Positions 18,355-27,014 of a DNA stretch of 64,000 bases are shown piece by piece. The number at the start of each line of letters is the position of its first letter. Within the stretch, counting starts at the first letter, position 1. Source of the DNA: Psychrobacter sp. APC 3426 (GTDB lineage Bacteria; Pseudomonadota; Gammaproteobacteria; Pseudomonadales; Moraxellaceae); the NCBI RefSeq assembly GCF_030408035.1, contig NZ_JASDCF010000009.1, forward strand, positions 1 to 64,000. The letters are read 5' to 3'. Position numbers and translations under genes: made by a program. Below the pieces are notes generated by a model that was not told the origin of the DNA, did not search any database, and saw only the letters and a program-made list of their open reading frames with translations.

Positions 18355-19266
18355 ATGCTAGATGAACTGATAAAAATAGACATTAAAACCCTACGCAGCT
18401 TTATGGCTATTGTAGAGTGCCAAGGTGTGACAGCCGCTCAATCTCGTTTAAATATAACGCCGTCTGTCATTAGCGGTCATTTAACCAATTTGGAAGATCG
18501 TTTGGATATGACGCTTTGTCATCGTGGGCGAGCAGGCTTTAAGCTGACGGAGGACGGTGCAGCCGTGTACGAGGCCTGTTTAAGCTTCACCGAAGCGGCA
18601 GCCAGCTTCCAACATCAACTGCATTATATTCGGCAATTGGACTCGGTACGCGGTGGTCATATTCGACTGTGTTTGATCGATCAGATGCCAACGGTTTTTT
18701 ATGATGCGTTACGTCAGTGCTTAGCAGCGAGCTATCGTAATAACCCACTGATACATTTTTCTATCGATGTGCAAAGCCCTGAGGGTATGCTCGACAAATT
18801 ACTTAGCAATGAAAGTGATATTGGTGTGGGCTATTTTGGCAGCTTTCCACCATTATTGACTTACCAGCCAGCATTTATCGAAAAGCAAGTCGTCTGCTGT
18901 GGGCGCGAGCATCAGTTGTTCTATGAGTCTGAAGGGCTAACCTTTGAGAACTTGGAGCAAAACTATCCTTGGATTAAAAGAGGTTATATTACCGACTTGA
19001 GTATCAACCATATTCGCCCAAAAACTTTAAGCGCTACCACCTATCATATGGAAGCAACCGCACAGTTAATTTTGGCGGGTCATCATGTCGGCTACTTGCC
19101 CAATGATTTAGCAAAGCGCTATGAAGAGATAGGGATGATGAAAATACTATTGCCGAATGAAGCAAGTTATGAGGTAAAGCATCATTGGGCCTATCGAGAA
19201 AACTTGCATAAGCATGTCGCTGATTTTTTACACCAAATGACAAGCCTGCTATCAATAAACAACTAG
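18355..19266 (+). CDS. LysR family transcriptional regulator
   Basis: 303 residues. The winged HTH occupies the first about 65 residues (LRSFMAIVECQGVTAAQSRLNITPSVISGHLTNLEDRL, then LCHRGRAGFKLTEDG). The rest is a periplasmic-binding-protein-like effector domain. It is divergent from the ureohydrolase gene with 255 bases between, so control of the guanidino-compound genes by an intermediate such as 4-guanidinobutyrate is likely. The start ATG at 18355 has GGAG about 11 bases upstream. No operator can be fixed by eye. Confidence 0.9.
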   Translation: MLDELIKIDIKTLRSFMAIVECQGVTAAQSRLNITPSVISGHLTNLEDRLDMTLCHRGRAGFKLTEDGAAVYEACLSFTEAAASFQHQLHYIRQLDSVRGGHIRLCLIDQMPTVFYDALRQCLAASYRNNPLIHFSIDVQSPEGMLDKLLSNESDIGVGYFGSFPPLLTYQPAFIEKQVVCCGREHQLFYESEGLTFENLEQNYPWIKRGYITDLSINHIRPKTLSATTYHMEATAQLILAGHHVGYLPNDLAKRYEEIGMMKILLPNEASYEVKHHWAYRENLHKHVADFLHQMTSLLSINN

Positions 19267-19307
19267 GGCATGTTTTCAACCTGAGCATTTTGGCCTAGCG
19301 CCTCTTT

Positions 19308-19349
19308 GTTACGTACCGGCTTATGCATCAATATAAGCCGGTACGTAAC
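19308..19349 (+). terminator. Long hairpin between convergent lysR and antiporter genes
   Basis: GTTACGTACCGGCTTA and TAAGCCGGTACGTAAC form a perfect 16-bp stem with a ten-base loop. There is no strong T-run, but its position between two stop codons supports a bidirectional terminator or RNA-stabilising role. Confidence 0.7.
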
Positions 19350-19355
19350 AGAGCA

Positions 19356-21146
19356 TTACACCGCTTTTGCCAGTTCCTCATGCTTTAAACCAATAGTTCT
19401 CAGCTTACCTTTGTCATCGACTTCTTTGATGACCAGTGACCACTCATCGCTTATCGCTACCGTGTCACCCGAGACTGGTGCCATCTCCAAGCTACTTTTT
19501 ACATACTCAGCAACCGTTTGATCCCACATGCTTTTTGTGTCATCTTCAGGCTTTGACTTTAGTTTATCTACCAGCGATTCAGAGGTCATAATGCCGGTAA
19601 AAAATGGCAAATCGCCAAGCTTGACGCTGGGTGACAACAACCAATCGCCATAGAAATCATCAATAGCTTTACGATCTAATGTGGTGTCATTGAAAATCTT
19701 GGCAATTTTGCTGGCATGGTTGCCACGCATGGCATACCAAACACTGTCGCCAAATTTGAGCTTGGTGTCGTCCTCGACCACCACGACTTGTTGCCCTCGT
19801 ACCAGTGCGAACACACTAATCTCATCAGGGCTAATACGTTTAGAGATACCCATCGGGTGGCGACCAATCGCAAACGCGCCCGATTGCACCTCGAACTCAT
19901 ACAAAGTAATACTGGCCTTATCTGACACCCAAACTTCATGTTCTTCTTTTGGGTCTTTATTGGTTGGGATACGAACCTTGAATAGATTTGCCATGATCGG
20001 AATGGTCGTCCCTTGCAATATCAATGACAGCACCACAACCCCAAAGGCAATATCGAACAACATAAAGGCGCCCTCTATCCCCGCCATGACTGGCAAAATA
20101 GCCAAGGTAATAGGCACTGCCCCGCGCAAGCCAACCCAAGAAATAAAGCCAATCTCTCTGTCTTTAAATTTAAACGGTTTCACACTGGTATAGACGGCTA
20201 TAGGGCGCGCAATCAATATCATAAAGGCGGCAATTGCTACTGAATAATGCCAGACGTTGATGACGTTAGACGGTGTAACCAGTAGACCCAAAACCACGAA
20301 CAGCACTGCTTGAGACAACCAAGCAAAGCTATCCATCACGCGCATGACATGCTCTGTTGAGCGTACTTTATGGTTACCGATGAGCACACCTGTCAGATAG
20401 ACTGCCAAAAATCCACTACCACCAAGCAAGTTGGTCGCGGCGAACACTGCCAAACCAGCAGACAGTATCAAAATAGCGTACATGCCCTCTGCCAAATGTA
20501 CTTTGGGCAACAATCGAGACAACAGATAGCCAAACAGTAAACCCATGCCTAGGCCGACACTCAATTGCTGTAACAGCAAGACTAAAAAGCCGATAGCTGT
20601 CTGACCTGCCGGATCAACATTTAAAGCAATCAACCCTGTCACTAACAGAATGGCCAATGGGTCGTTGGCGCCAGATTCCAACTCTAGTGTGGCTTGGACA
20701 CGGTCATTCAGCTTGACCCCGCCATTACGCAATAGAGAAAATACCGCTGCCGCATCGGTCGAACCAACAATCGCCGCCATCAACAAACCAAAGCGCCAAT
20801 CGACATCGAGCAACCAAGTAACGAATACGCCTAGTACCATGACGGTTGCGAGGACACCCCACGTAGCCAAGGTAATCGCAGGTTTAAGACCAACTCGGAA
20901 CGACTTAAAAGAGGTGCGCAACCCGCCATCTAACAAAATACAGGCCAACGCTGCCTGACCCACAAAATTGGCAATGGCATATTGAGAAAACTCAATCCCT
21001 AAAATACCTTCCTCGCCCGCCAACATACCTACGACCAAGAATAGCAATAATAATGGAACGCCCAAGCGTGCCGACAAGGTGCTCGCCATAATACTGGCGA
21101 AAATTAACAATGCTCCTACGAGATATAGGATATTTAAGGTATCCAT
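19356..21146 (-). CDS. cvrA: Potassium/proton antiporter, CvrA/NhaP2 type
   Basis: 596 residues. The first about 390 form a CPA1-type cation/proton exchanger with some 12-13 membrane segments, including LESGANDPLAILLVTG (the conserved ND pair) and GSTDAAAVFSLLRNGGV. A cytosolic part follows: a TrkA-C/RCK-C-like domain (about 420-500, containing FALVRGQQVVVVEDDTKLKFGD) and a short CorC/HlyC-like end. This layout and size match CvrA (NhaP2), which expels K+ at low osmolarity. Confidence 0.9.
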   Translation of the reverse strand: MDTLNILYLVGALLIFASIMASTLSARLGVPLLLLFLVVGMLAGEEGILGIEFSQYAIANFVGQAALACILLDGGLRTSFKSFRVGLKPAITLATWGVLATVMVLGVFVTWLLDVDWRFGLLMAAIVGSTDAAAVFSLLRNGGVKLNDRVQATLELESGANDPLAILLVTGLIALNVDPAGQTAIGFLVLLLQQLSVGLGMGLLFGYLLSRLLPKVHLAEGMYAILILSAGLAVFAATNLLGGSGFLAVYLTGVLIGNHKVRSTEHVMRVMDSFAWLSQAVLFVVLGLLVTPSNVINVWHYSVAIAAFMILIARPIAVYTSVKPFKFKDREIGFISWVGLRGAVPITLAILPVMAGIEGAFMLFDIAFGVVVLSLILQGTTIPIMANLFKVRIPTNKDPKEEHEVWVSDKASITLYEFEVQSGAFAIGRHPMGISKRISPDEISVFALVRGQQVVVVEDDTKLKFGDSVWYAMRGNHASKIAKIFNDTTLDRKAIDDFYGDWLLSPSVKLGDLPFFTGIMTSESLVDKLKSKPEDDTKSMWDQTVAEYVKSSLEMAPVSGDTVAISDEWSLVIKEVDDKGKLRTIGLKHEELAKAV

Positions 21147-21326
21147 CTTTTTTAAGCCCTATTTTTATCAGTGATGACGAGTTGCGTTATTGCGATAGTG
21201 TTGACCTTACTGTGCTGCGGGTACGTTATTTATGAGATTGTAGACAGAATAATAAAAGCGCCCTTAAGAATAACATCGATGAGCAAATCTAGAGAACCTA
21301 TATTTCACTCGCACTATACTTAAATA

Positions 21327-21662
21327 TTATGCTTGAATGTACTGCCACGTGATGACTAAGATGGCTGCTGCCACTGTCCAAGCAACCACGCCCAACAAAA
21401 GCGCCTTATATAAGCTGATGTAATTGATGCTAAAAAACACCACAAAGGTATAAATAAGGTGCGGTATGACACCCAACATACTAAAGATTAATGCCACTCT
21501 TAAATCTGCGGCACTACGCTCTGTCCCGACAATAAAATGGCTGATTAAGGTAAATGTGGGGAACAGTGGTGCCAACGCTGCCAAATAAAAGAATCTTGTC
21601 TGCGCGAATAGTTGAATAATCAATACCATCAAGGCGCCAATAAGCATTTTTAGCCAAATCAT
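21327..21662 (-). CDS. glpM: GlpM family membrane protein
   Basis: 111 residues, almost entirely four hydrophobic helices. The opening WLKMLIGALMVLIIQLFAQT, the motif FYLAALAPLFPTFTLISHFIVG and the length match GlpM, first described in Pseudomonas beside glpD. Its role is not well defined. GGAG lies 9 bases upstream of the ATG. It has no obvious functional link to the antiporter 180 bases downstream. Confidence 0.82.
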   Translation of the reverse strand: MIWLKMLIGALMVLIIQLFAQTRFFYLAALAPLFPTFTLISHFIVGTERSAADLRVALIFSMLGVIPHLIYTFVVFFSINYISLYKALLLGVVAWTVAAAILVITWQYIQA

Positions 21663-21764
21663 GATGGCTCATCTCCAGTCAGCAGTTAATGACTTAATTT
21701 ATCACGATAATCAACGCCTAGAGCAAAATGGCTAGCAATAAATAATGGTTGTCATAAAATATAA

Positions 21765-21801
21765 AAAAGCCCTACTCAGCTTATTGCTGAATAGGGCTTT
21801 T
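21765..21801 (-). terminator. Rho-independent terminator after the decarboxylase gene
   Basis: AAAAGCCCTA-TCAGC and GCTGA-TAGGGCTTTT pair with single-base bulges and a TTATT loop, with T/A runs on both sides. It is 34 bases past the stop codon of the minus-strand decarboxylase. Confidence 0.8.
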
Positions 21802-21834
21802 GGGTTCTAAAACCTAAGGTATTTATGATACGAC

Positions 21835-23499
21835 TTATGATGGCTTAAGTGCTGCACTGATATCGGCGAGCAGCGGCGGAATATCGTGTTTATCTGCGAT
21901 AACCTCTAGCATTACTAACTTATCAGTAGTTGCGGCAGCTTTTTCAAGGGCAGCCTTCAATTCACCAGCGGTCTCTACTTTGAGAATTAAGCTGTTTTCT
22001 TCAGTGGCACCGAAGGCTTTTGGCATTATCTGCCAGTCACATTTAGGAATGTCATTATAGGGTTGGTTTTCACCATGAATGGCTCTCTCAACTGTATAAC
22101 CATCATTATTGACCAATACAATCACAGGATTAATACGCTCTTTAATCATGACTGCGACTTCCTGTACCGTGAGTAAGGCTGAACCATCCCCAATCAATAA
22201 CACACTGCGCTTATTCGGCGAAGCAACGGCAGCGCCCAAACTTGCCGGCAACGTATAACCAATTGAACCCCACATCGGCTGCCCATAAGAGGTCACCCCT
22301 TCTGGCAGACGCACATCACTGATACCAAAGTAAGCCGTACCTTGATCAGAAAACACCACGTTATTATGATTTAAGTGATCTGCAATGATGTGCCAAAGGT
22401 CATCTTGACGAATCGGCTCATCGTCTTTGCCTTTTTGCTCATGCGGCTTCATCTCTTTACAGAACTGCTTGGGTACGATATTGATACCTGAGGTCATCAC
22501 TTCATGCAATGCTTGCAGAGAATCCTTTAGTGCTATCGGTGCAAAGTTTCGACCACTGATGGACGCACGCTCATAATGCAAATCAACCACCACCTCTTCA
22601 TTGATATCTTGGCTAAAGCCTGCCGTGGTGGTATCGGTATACTGTACACCAACCTTAATTAAGCACTCACAGTTTTCAACAGCATCTTTGACGACTGGAC
22701 GTGACGCCACACCAGCATAAGTACCAGCCCAGCGCTCGCTGTTCTCATCAAGCAGCGTCTTACCCCATGACAGCGTGGTATAAGGAATATCAGTATCAGC
22801 GATGAGTGCTTTGAGCTGATTTTGCAATCCCAATCGATGTACCATCAAATCTGCCATCAGCGTAGTTGTCTTGTTCGGTAAAAACTCTATCAATGCTTGT
22901 TTGAAATCTGCTAGAGCAGCTTGGCTGGTGATGTCTTCTTGACTGTCATCAAGCTTAGTCGTCGGTGGATAAATAGGCATTTTTGCCACATCCGGTGACA
23001 GCAGTAAGTAGCCTGGGCGATGCTTTTTCAGTATCAAGCGAATGACGCGGTCAATCTCTGAAGCAGCGTTTTCTGGCGTTATTTTGGCACGTGCGACAGT
23101 GACTGGTTCAACCATTTTAATAAAATGGTTGAATACGCCATCTCCTAATGTGTGGTGAATGCGACGTTTGGAATCTTGCAACGCTGTGCTTGGTGCACCA
23201 ACGATATGCAGTACTGGCGCGTACTCGGCAAAAGAGCCTGCGGTGGCATTAATCGCTGATAGCTCGCCCACACCAAAAGTCGTCACCATGGCAGCAAAAC
23301 CGCGCTCACGTGCGTAACCATCGGCAGCGTAGCCAGCATTTAGCTCATTGGTATTACCCACCCAGCGCAATTTATCGGAAGCGATAACGTTATCCAAAAA
23401 CGTCAAATTAAAATCACCCGGCACACCAAATATCTCAGTTGCACCCGCTTCAGCGATGCGATCAAACAAATAATCAGCGATGGTATATTGTTGACTCAT
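21835..23499 (-). CDS. Alpha-keto acid decarboxylase (indolepyruvate/pyruvate decarboxylase family)
   Basis: 554 residues. The activating glutamate lies in GNTNELNAGYAADGYAR and the paired histidines in RRIHHTLGDG, a feature of pyruvate and indolepyruvate decarboxylases. The ThDP motif is GDGSALLTVQEVAVMI followed by VNNDGYTVERAIHG. It would decarboxylate pyruvate, phenylpyruvate or indolepyruvate to the aldehyde. The substrate cannot be set from sequence alone. AAGGA ribosome site before the ATG. It is a single gene between a terminator and the tRNA-Gly promoter, the last backbone gene before the island. Confidence 0.88.
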   Translation of the reverse strand: MSQQYTIADYLFDRIAEAGATEIFGVPGDFNLTFLDNVIASDKLRWVGNTNELNAGYAADGYARERGFAAMVTTFGVGELSAINATAGSFAEYAPVLHIVGAPSTALQDSKRRIHHTLGDGVFNHFIKMVEPVTVARAKITPENAASEIDRVIRLILKKHRPGYLLLSPDVAKMPIYPPTTKLDDSQEDITSQAALADFKQALIEFLPNKTTTLMADLMVHRLGLQNQLKALIADTDIPYTTLSWGKTLLDENSERWAGTYAGVASRPVVKDAVENCECLIKVGVQYTDTTTAGFSQDINEEVVVDLHYERASISGRNFAPIALKDSLQALHEVMTSGINIVPKQFCKEMKPHEQKGKDDEPIRQDDLWHIIADHLNHNNVVFSDQGTAYFGISDVRLPEGVTSYGQPMWGSIGYTLPASLGAAVASPNKRSVLLIGDGSALLTVQEVAVMIKERINPVIVLVNNDGYTVERAIHGENQPYNDIPKCDWQIMPKAFGATEENSLILKVETAGELKAALEKAAATTDKLVMLEVIADKHDIPPLLADISAALKPS

Positions 23500-23692
23500 T
23501 TCTTATCCTTTGACTTATCATTCTAAGTATTGTTGATTGTGAATTTTATTATGACTACCTATAAAGTGCATCCCTGCTTATTTATTTAATGCAAAGCTTT
23601 TGGAATGCATATTATAAGAAACTGTTATAACATACATTTATGACCAGATGACATACTGTCTTGCTAACTTTTACTTTTTTTCGTGATATGTG

Positions 23693-23720
23693 TTGACACC
23701 CTCAAAAAACTGCGTATAAT
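23693..23720 (+). promoter_or_regulatory. Sigma-70 promoter of tRNA-Gly
   Basis: TTGACA at 23693-23698 and TATAAT at 23715-23720 are both perfect consensus with 16-bp spacing. They lie 37 bases before the tRNA. Confidence 0.9.
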
Positions 23721-23757
23721 ACGCCTTCATCAACTGACGACAGTTAATTGATAATCA

Positions 23758-23832
23758 GCGGGAATAGCTCAGTGGTAGAGCATAACCTTGCCAAGGTTGG
23801 GGTCGAGAGTTCGAATCTCTTTTCCCGCTCCA
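23758..23832 (+). tRNA. tRNA-Gly (GCC)
   Basis: A complete cloverleaf: acceptor GCGGGAA pairs with TTCCCGC, the D-arm has AGCTCAGTGGTAGAGC, the anticodon loop is TTGCCAA (anticodon GCC), the T-arm is GAGAGTTCGAATCTC, and CCA is encoded. It is the probable integration site of the island that starts just downstream, whose integrase gene is about 1.1 kb away. Confidence 0.96.
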
Positions 23833-23839
23833 AATACTT

Positions 23840-23872
23840 AAAAAGCCTCACTTAACAGTGAGGCTTTTTTTT
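23840..23872 (+). terminator. Terminator of tRNA-Gly
   Basis: AAAAGCCTCAC and GTGAGGCTTTT flank the loop TTAACA and are followed by eight T. It is a classic Rho-independent terminator only a few bases after the CCA. Confidence 0.92.
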
Positions 23873-24307
23873 GTCCAATTTTCAAGGCCTGTAGCGATTT
23901 TTCAACAAAACTATCTTGGTAATAATTAAGAAAAACTAACGAATTAAAAAGAGCGTTTTTGGAACGGTGCCCACTTGGTGCCCAAACCGTGCCCTCCCCT
24001 AAAACTACGAATACGTATCTGACCACAACCTCGCTTTTTTTGGCTAAAAAACCATCATGACACCTAACCTAGTAAATTTGGCACTATGATGATTTTTGAA
24101 CCCAACCTCAATTCAGCAAAAAACGTATTTTTTAGAGGCCTAAATTTTCCGAAATCCACTTCAGTTTTATAACATTCAAAATTAATTGTCGCTTAACCAG
24201 TGATGACTACAACCTAACATTAAAAAAAATTAGACCGAGTAAAATACTTATCGGCACTAAGCTTAACGATTTTCAAGACATTTCGAACAACCATCCTAGT
24301 AAGCATT
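23873..24307. other. Gene-free island end with GGTGCCCA repeats
   Basis: 435 bases between the tRNA terminator and the XRE gene, without a credible gene. GGTGCCCA occurs at 23966-23973 and 23977-23984, with GTGCCC again at 23989-23994. The copies are 11-12 bases apart, one helical turn, as expected of arm-type integrase binding sites next to attL. Confidence 0.5.
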
Positions 24308-24544
24308 CTAACTTTCTTCTGAAGCCCCTTCCTCACAAACTCCATCTTCTTCATAGAGGATAATATCTCCAGGTGTGCAATCTAGAAGCTTACAAAGCTC
24401 ATTTAATGAATCAAAGTCTATTCTAGTGACTTCATTATTGTACATCCGATATAAAGTAGATCTTCCTAGTTTAGACATCCTGTCAGCATCCGCTACACGA
24501 ATGCCTCTTTGTGCAAATAAAACAGGTAAATTGAGCTTAATCAT
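24308..24544 (-). CDS. XRE/Cro-CI family HTH regulator
   Basis: 78 residues, essentially one helix-turn-helix: VADADRMSKLGRSTLYRMYNNEVTRIDFDSLNELCKLLDCTPGDIILYEED. The ending (LCKLLDCTPGDILxY) is the hallmark of small Cro/C1-type repressors (YozG-like). It is divergent from the excisionase-like gene, with three AGTGATAA repeats between them. It probably represses excision and integration functions and itself. AAGGA precedes the ATG. Confidence 0.88.
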   Translation of the reverse strand: MIKLNLPVLFAQRGIRVADADRMSKLGRSTLYRMYNNEVTRIDFDSLNELCKLLDCTPGDIILYEEDGVCEEGASEES

Positions 24545-24559
24545 ACATAAAATCCTTAA

Positions 24560-24621
24560 AGTGATAACAAAGTTCTTGCAAGTGATAATATTTGCATATA
24601 ATATGTACTCATTAGTGATAA
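24560..24621. promoter_or_regulatory. Three AGTGATAA operator repeats with promoter for excisionase-integrase genes
   Basis: AGTGATAA is repeated in direct orientation at 24560-24567, 24581-24588 and 24614-24621 (spacing 21 and 33 bases). A plausible plus-strand promoter (TTGCAA 24576-24581, TATAAT 24597-24602) overlaps the second repeat. Occupation by the XRE protein would block it. This is a lysogeny-style switch by inference. Confidence 0.65.
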
Positions 24622-24666
24622 CTAATAACCCACTAATAGTAAATTTATTTCACATGGAGAACTATT

Positions 24667-24882
24667 ATGTCACAGACCTATCTCACTACTCAAGAATTGG
24701 CTGAGCGTATTAAATACGACGCACGTACTATCCGTAACCAACTTAAGGACACTGTTTTGATTGAGAACATTCATTACATTCGTCCTTTTGGCGGTCGTAA
24801 GATTTTATATGTCTGGGAGCGCATCGAAGAAGATATGTGCAAACCTGTCATGAGCGCTATCAATGGCATGGCTTTACAGTAA
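24667..24882 (+). CDS. Excisionase-like small DNA-binding protein
   Basis: 71 residues: a winged-helix/MerR-like pattern in YLTTQELAERIKYDARTIRNQLKDTVL followed by a basic wing FGGRKILYVWERIEED. Position and size between a phage-type repressor and the integrase fit a recombination directionality factor. It is 27 bases upstream of the integrase on the same strand, so it is probably cotranscribed. No homologue with proven function is recalled. Confidence 0.72.
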   Translation: MSQTYLTTQELAERIKYDARTIRNQLKDTVLIENIHYIRPFGGRKILYVWERIEEDMCKPVMSAINGMALQ

Positions 24883-24909
24883 TTTTTATATAAACAAGGA
24901 GTTAAACCA

Positions 24910-26133
24910 ATGGCCTCAATAAGATCGAGACGTGGCAAGCTATTTGTAGATTTTCGATATATGAATATGCGTTGCCGTGAGACAACAAATCTCACAGACA
25001 ATCTAGCCAATCGAAAGAAGCTGGCTAAAATTATCGAAAAAATGGAAGCAGAAATAACCCTAGGCATCTTCGACTACGCTGCTTACTTTCCAAAAAGTGA
25101 ACGGGCACAGGAGATGACAGCACTGGCTGATAGAGCGGAAGCTTGTATCAGTCGTAACCCAACCTTTAGGCAGTTTGTCGATATTTGGTATGAGGAGAAG
25201 AAGATTGAATGGCGGCCGAGCTATCGGCAAAAGACGCAGATTATCTTGGATAAGTACTTGTTACCTGAGTTTGGTGGTAAAGCAGTACATGCCATAAAAA
25301 AACCAGACTTGCTGACCTTCCGTAGCTCTCTCGCCAAAGTTCGTTACGGTAAAGATGGTCAGTCAAGTCTGTCAGTAGCACGAATCAACCAGATCATGAT
25401 ACTTCTTCGTATGATACTAGAAGAAGCGTCAGATCGCCATGAGTTTGAGATGCCTTATAAAAATATTAAGAATCTTAAGCAAGCTCGTCCGGATGTGAAT
25501 CCTTTTACATTGAGTGAGGTATGGCTGATTTTAAAGCATGTACGCGCTGACTATAAGCCCTACTACACCATTCGCTTTTTTACAGGGATGCGTACCAGTG
25601 AGATTGATGGGCTTAAGTGGGAGTGCATTAACTTTGATCGTCGTGAGATCAGTATCAGAGGTGCATTAGTGAATGGTGAGATGGGTCCGACTAAGACGTT
25701 AGGTTCACAACGTGATATTGCAATGTCGCAGTTGGTCTATGACGCACTACAAGAGCAAAAGACTCGCACCTTTGGCAAGTCAGAGTTCGTATTCTGTAAC
25801 TCACAAGGTAATCCGATGGAGTACCGTAATGTGAATAGACGGGTATGGAAACCCACACTTGCCCTCCTCGGTTTGAAACATCGGCGGGCTTATCAGACTC
25901 GGCACACGGCAGCGACGCTTTGGCTGGCTGCTGGTGAGAACCCTGAGTGGATAGCTCGGCAGATGGGTCACAGTAGTACGGAGATGCTGTTTCGGGTATA
26001 TAGCCGCTACGTACCTGATATTACCCGTCAAGATGGCTCTGCGATGGATAATCTGCTACTTGCGAGCAAGGAAAAGTTAACCAACGCAGGAAATAGCTCT
26101 AATGCACAAACAGACAAGGAGACGTCACAATGA
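24910..26133 (+). CDS. int: Tyrosine-type site-specific integrase
   Basis: 407 residues. The N-terminus (about 1-60) is a DUF3596-like arm-binding domain (ASIRSRRGKLFVDFRYMNMR), then a SAM-like core-binding domain (about 90-190). In the catalytic domain the first Arg is in FFTGMRTSEIDGLKWE. The box II reads YQTRHTAATLWLAAGENP (Tyr replaces the first His of HxxR, common in this group), and GHSSTEMLFRVYSRYVP carries the His and nucleophilic Tyr. It likely recombines the island at tRNA-Gly. Strong AAGGAG ribosome site. Its stop overlaps the next start (ATGA). Confidence 0.95.
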   Translation: MASIRSRRGKLFVDFRYMNMRCRETTNLTDNLANRKKLAKIIEKMEAEITLGIFDYAAYFPKSERAQEMTALADRAEACISRNPTFRQFVDIWYEEKKIEWRPSYRQKTQIILDKYLLPEFGGKAVHAIKKPDLLTFRSSLAKVRYGKDGQSSLSVARINQIMILLRMILEEASDRHEFEMPYKNIKNLKQARPDVNPFTLSEVWLILKHVRADYKPYYTIRFFTGMRTSEIDGLKWECINFDRREISIRGALVNGEMGPTKTLGSQRDIAMSQLVYDALQEQKTRTFGKSEFVFCNSQGNPMEYRNVNRRVWKPTLALLGLKHRRAYQTRHTAATLWLAAGENPEWIARQMGHSSTEMLFRVYSRYVPDITRQDGSAMDNLLLASKEKLTNAGNSSNAQTDKETSQ

Positions 26134-26423
26134 CAATCATCAATTATGAAGAGCTGTTTGCTGAGTTTAAGCCTGACGGTGCAATCAGTGAGGATGCGAA
26201 TAAGATTGCTAATGCATTGATGCGTGAGCTGTACGTTACATCGGGTCATAACCTCGCTCGCTTCTTAGGAGTAAAGCGCTGTTTTACTAACGATATGGCG
26301 ATGCGTGTGTGGGTACAGAAGCGCTTGGATGCGAATCTTGACTATGTGATTGAGGATATGCGTTGTCAGCTTCAGAGCGAGCTTTATGAGCTATTACCGC
26401 ACTCCGACTATGTCGGCTACTAA
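26130..26423 (+). CDS. Hypothetical protein, coupled to integrase
   Basis: 97 residues, no family recognised. It starts at the ATGA overlap with the integrase stop, so translation is coupled. The sequence is soluble, alpha-helical in appearance and mildly acidic, with LMRELYVTSGHNLARFLGVKRC in the middle that could hold a helix-turn-helix. Such small genes after DUF3596-type integrases are common in Moraxellaceae islands, but their function is unknown. Confidence 0.6.
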   Translation: MTIINYEELFAEFKPDGAISEDANKIANALMRELYVTSGHNLARFLGVKRCFTNDMAMRVWVQKRLDANLDYVIEDMRCQLQSELYELLPHSDYVGY

Positions 26424-26433
26424 GGAGAATGTG

Positions 26434-26754
26434 ATGAGTGTAAAGCTTCAGCCGAATATGACGCAGAACGCACGAGATCTAAGAATCTGTGAGGATTACT
26501 GGTCATATGATAACGAAAGTGATTATATCGCTCATATCGAAACCGTCTGTGAGGAGTATAAGATTAGCCCACAAGTGCTGTTCGAGATAATCGGTGAGTG
26601 TTTTGCTTATTTAGATGATGTGCGATGCGAGTACTGTGGTTATGTGTGCCCTTTACAGATACCAGCAGACATTCCTTATATGCGGGCAAAAGACAGTTGG
26701 TGCTGTGAGGTATGCGAGCATGCCACTTGGCGTGAGCATAATAACAGTAGATAG
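26434..26754 (+). CDS. Hypothetical protein with C-terminal CxxC zinc-ribbon-like motifs
   Basis: 106 residues from the ATG at 26434, chosen because AAGGAG (26422-26427) is well placed. A longer in-frame opening at 26350 would overlap the previous gene. The C-terminal part has CEYCGYVCP and CCEVCEH, two cysteine pairs able to bind one zinc. The N-terminal part is helical. It is the last gene of the integrase transcript and is followed by a terminator. Function unknown; zinc ribbons often contact nucleic acids or proteins. Confidence 0.62.
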   Translation: MSVKLQPNMTQNARDLRICEDYWSYDNESDYIAHIETVCEEYKISPQVLFEIIGECFAYLDDVRCEYCGYVCPLQIPADIPYMRAKDSWCCEVCEHATWREHNNSR

Positions 26755-26771
26755 GTTACTTGATATATTTG

Positions 26772-26803
26772 AAGCCAAACAGCTTAGGTTGTTTGGCTTT
26801 TTC
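26772..26803 (+). terminator. Terminator hairpin (copy 1)
   Basis: AAGCCAAAC and GTTTGGCTTT pair around a ten-base loop and are followed by T. It ends the integrase transcript and is nearly identical to the hairpin at 27015-27051. Confidence 0.8.
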
Positions 26804-26818
26804 GTGCGCGCATTTCTC

Positions 26819-26890
26819 TTAAACACTGTCCAATTTAATTATGCCACTACAGTTAACAATTTGATTGTCGCTAAAGCGTGTCTTTTTCAT
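26819..26890 (-). pseudogene. IS3-type OrfA start fused to an IS end (relic)
   Basis: With a good ribosome site (GCAGGAGAATTTT) the minus strand reads MKKTRFSDNQIVN, the usual start of IS3-family OrfA. It then runs straight into TGTAGTGGCATAATTAAATT (26851 down), which matches the left inverted repeat of the IS3 element at 54653. The fragment therefore joins the start of one IS gene to the terminus of another copy and stops after 23 codons. Confidence 0.65.
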
Positions 26891-27014
26891 AAAATTCTCC
26901 TGCTGATATATTTTAGCAGTTAATCTCTATTTCTAAGTGTTCTTATTTATTGGGGGGATTACCGCAGTATGTATGTGAGCATGATTTTTGGCAGACAGAT
27001 AAGTATTAATAATA

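Noticed and set aside
19681-20193. 170-codon plus-strand frame opposite the antiporter gene
   Set aside because: Shadow of a membrane-protein gene; Ser/Thr/Pro-rich composition typical of antisense.
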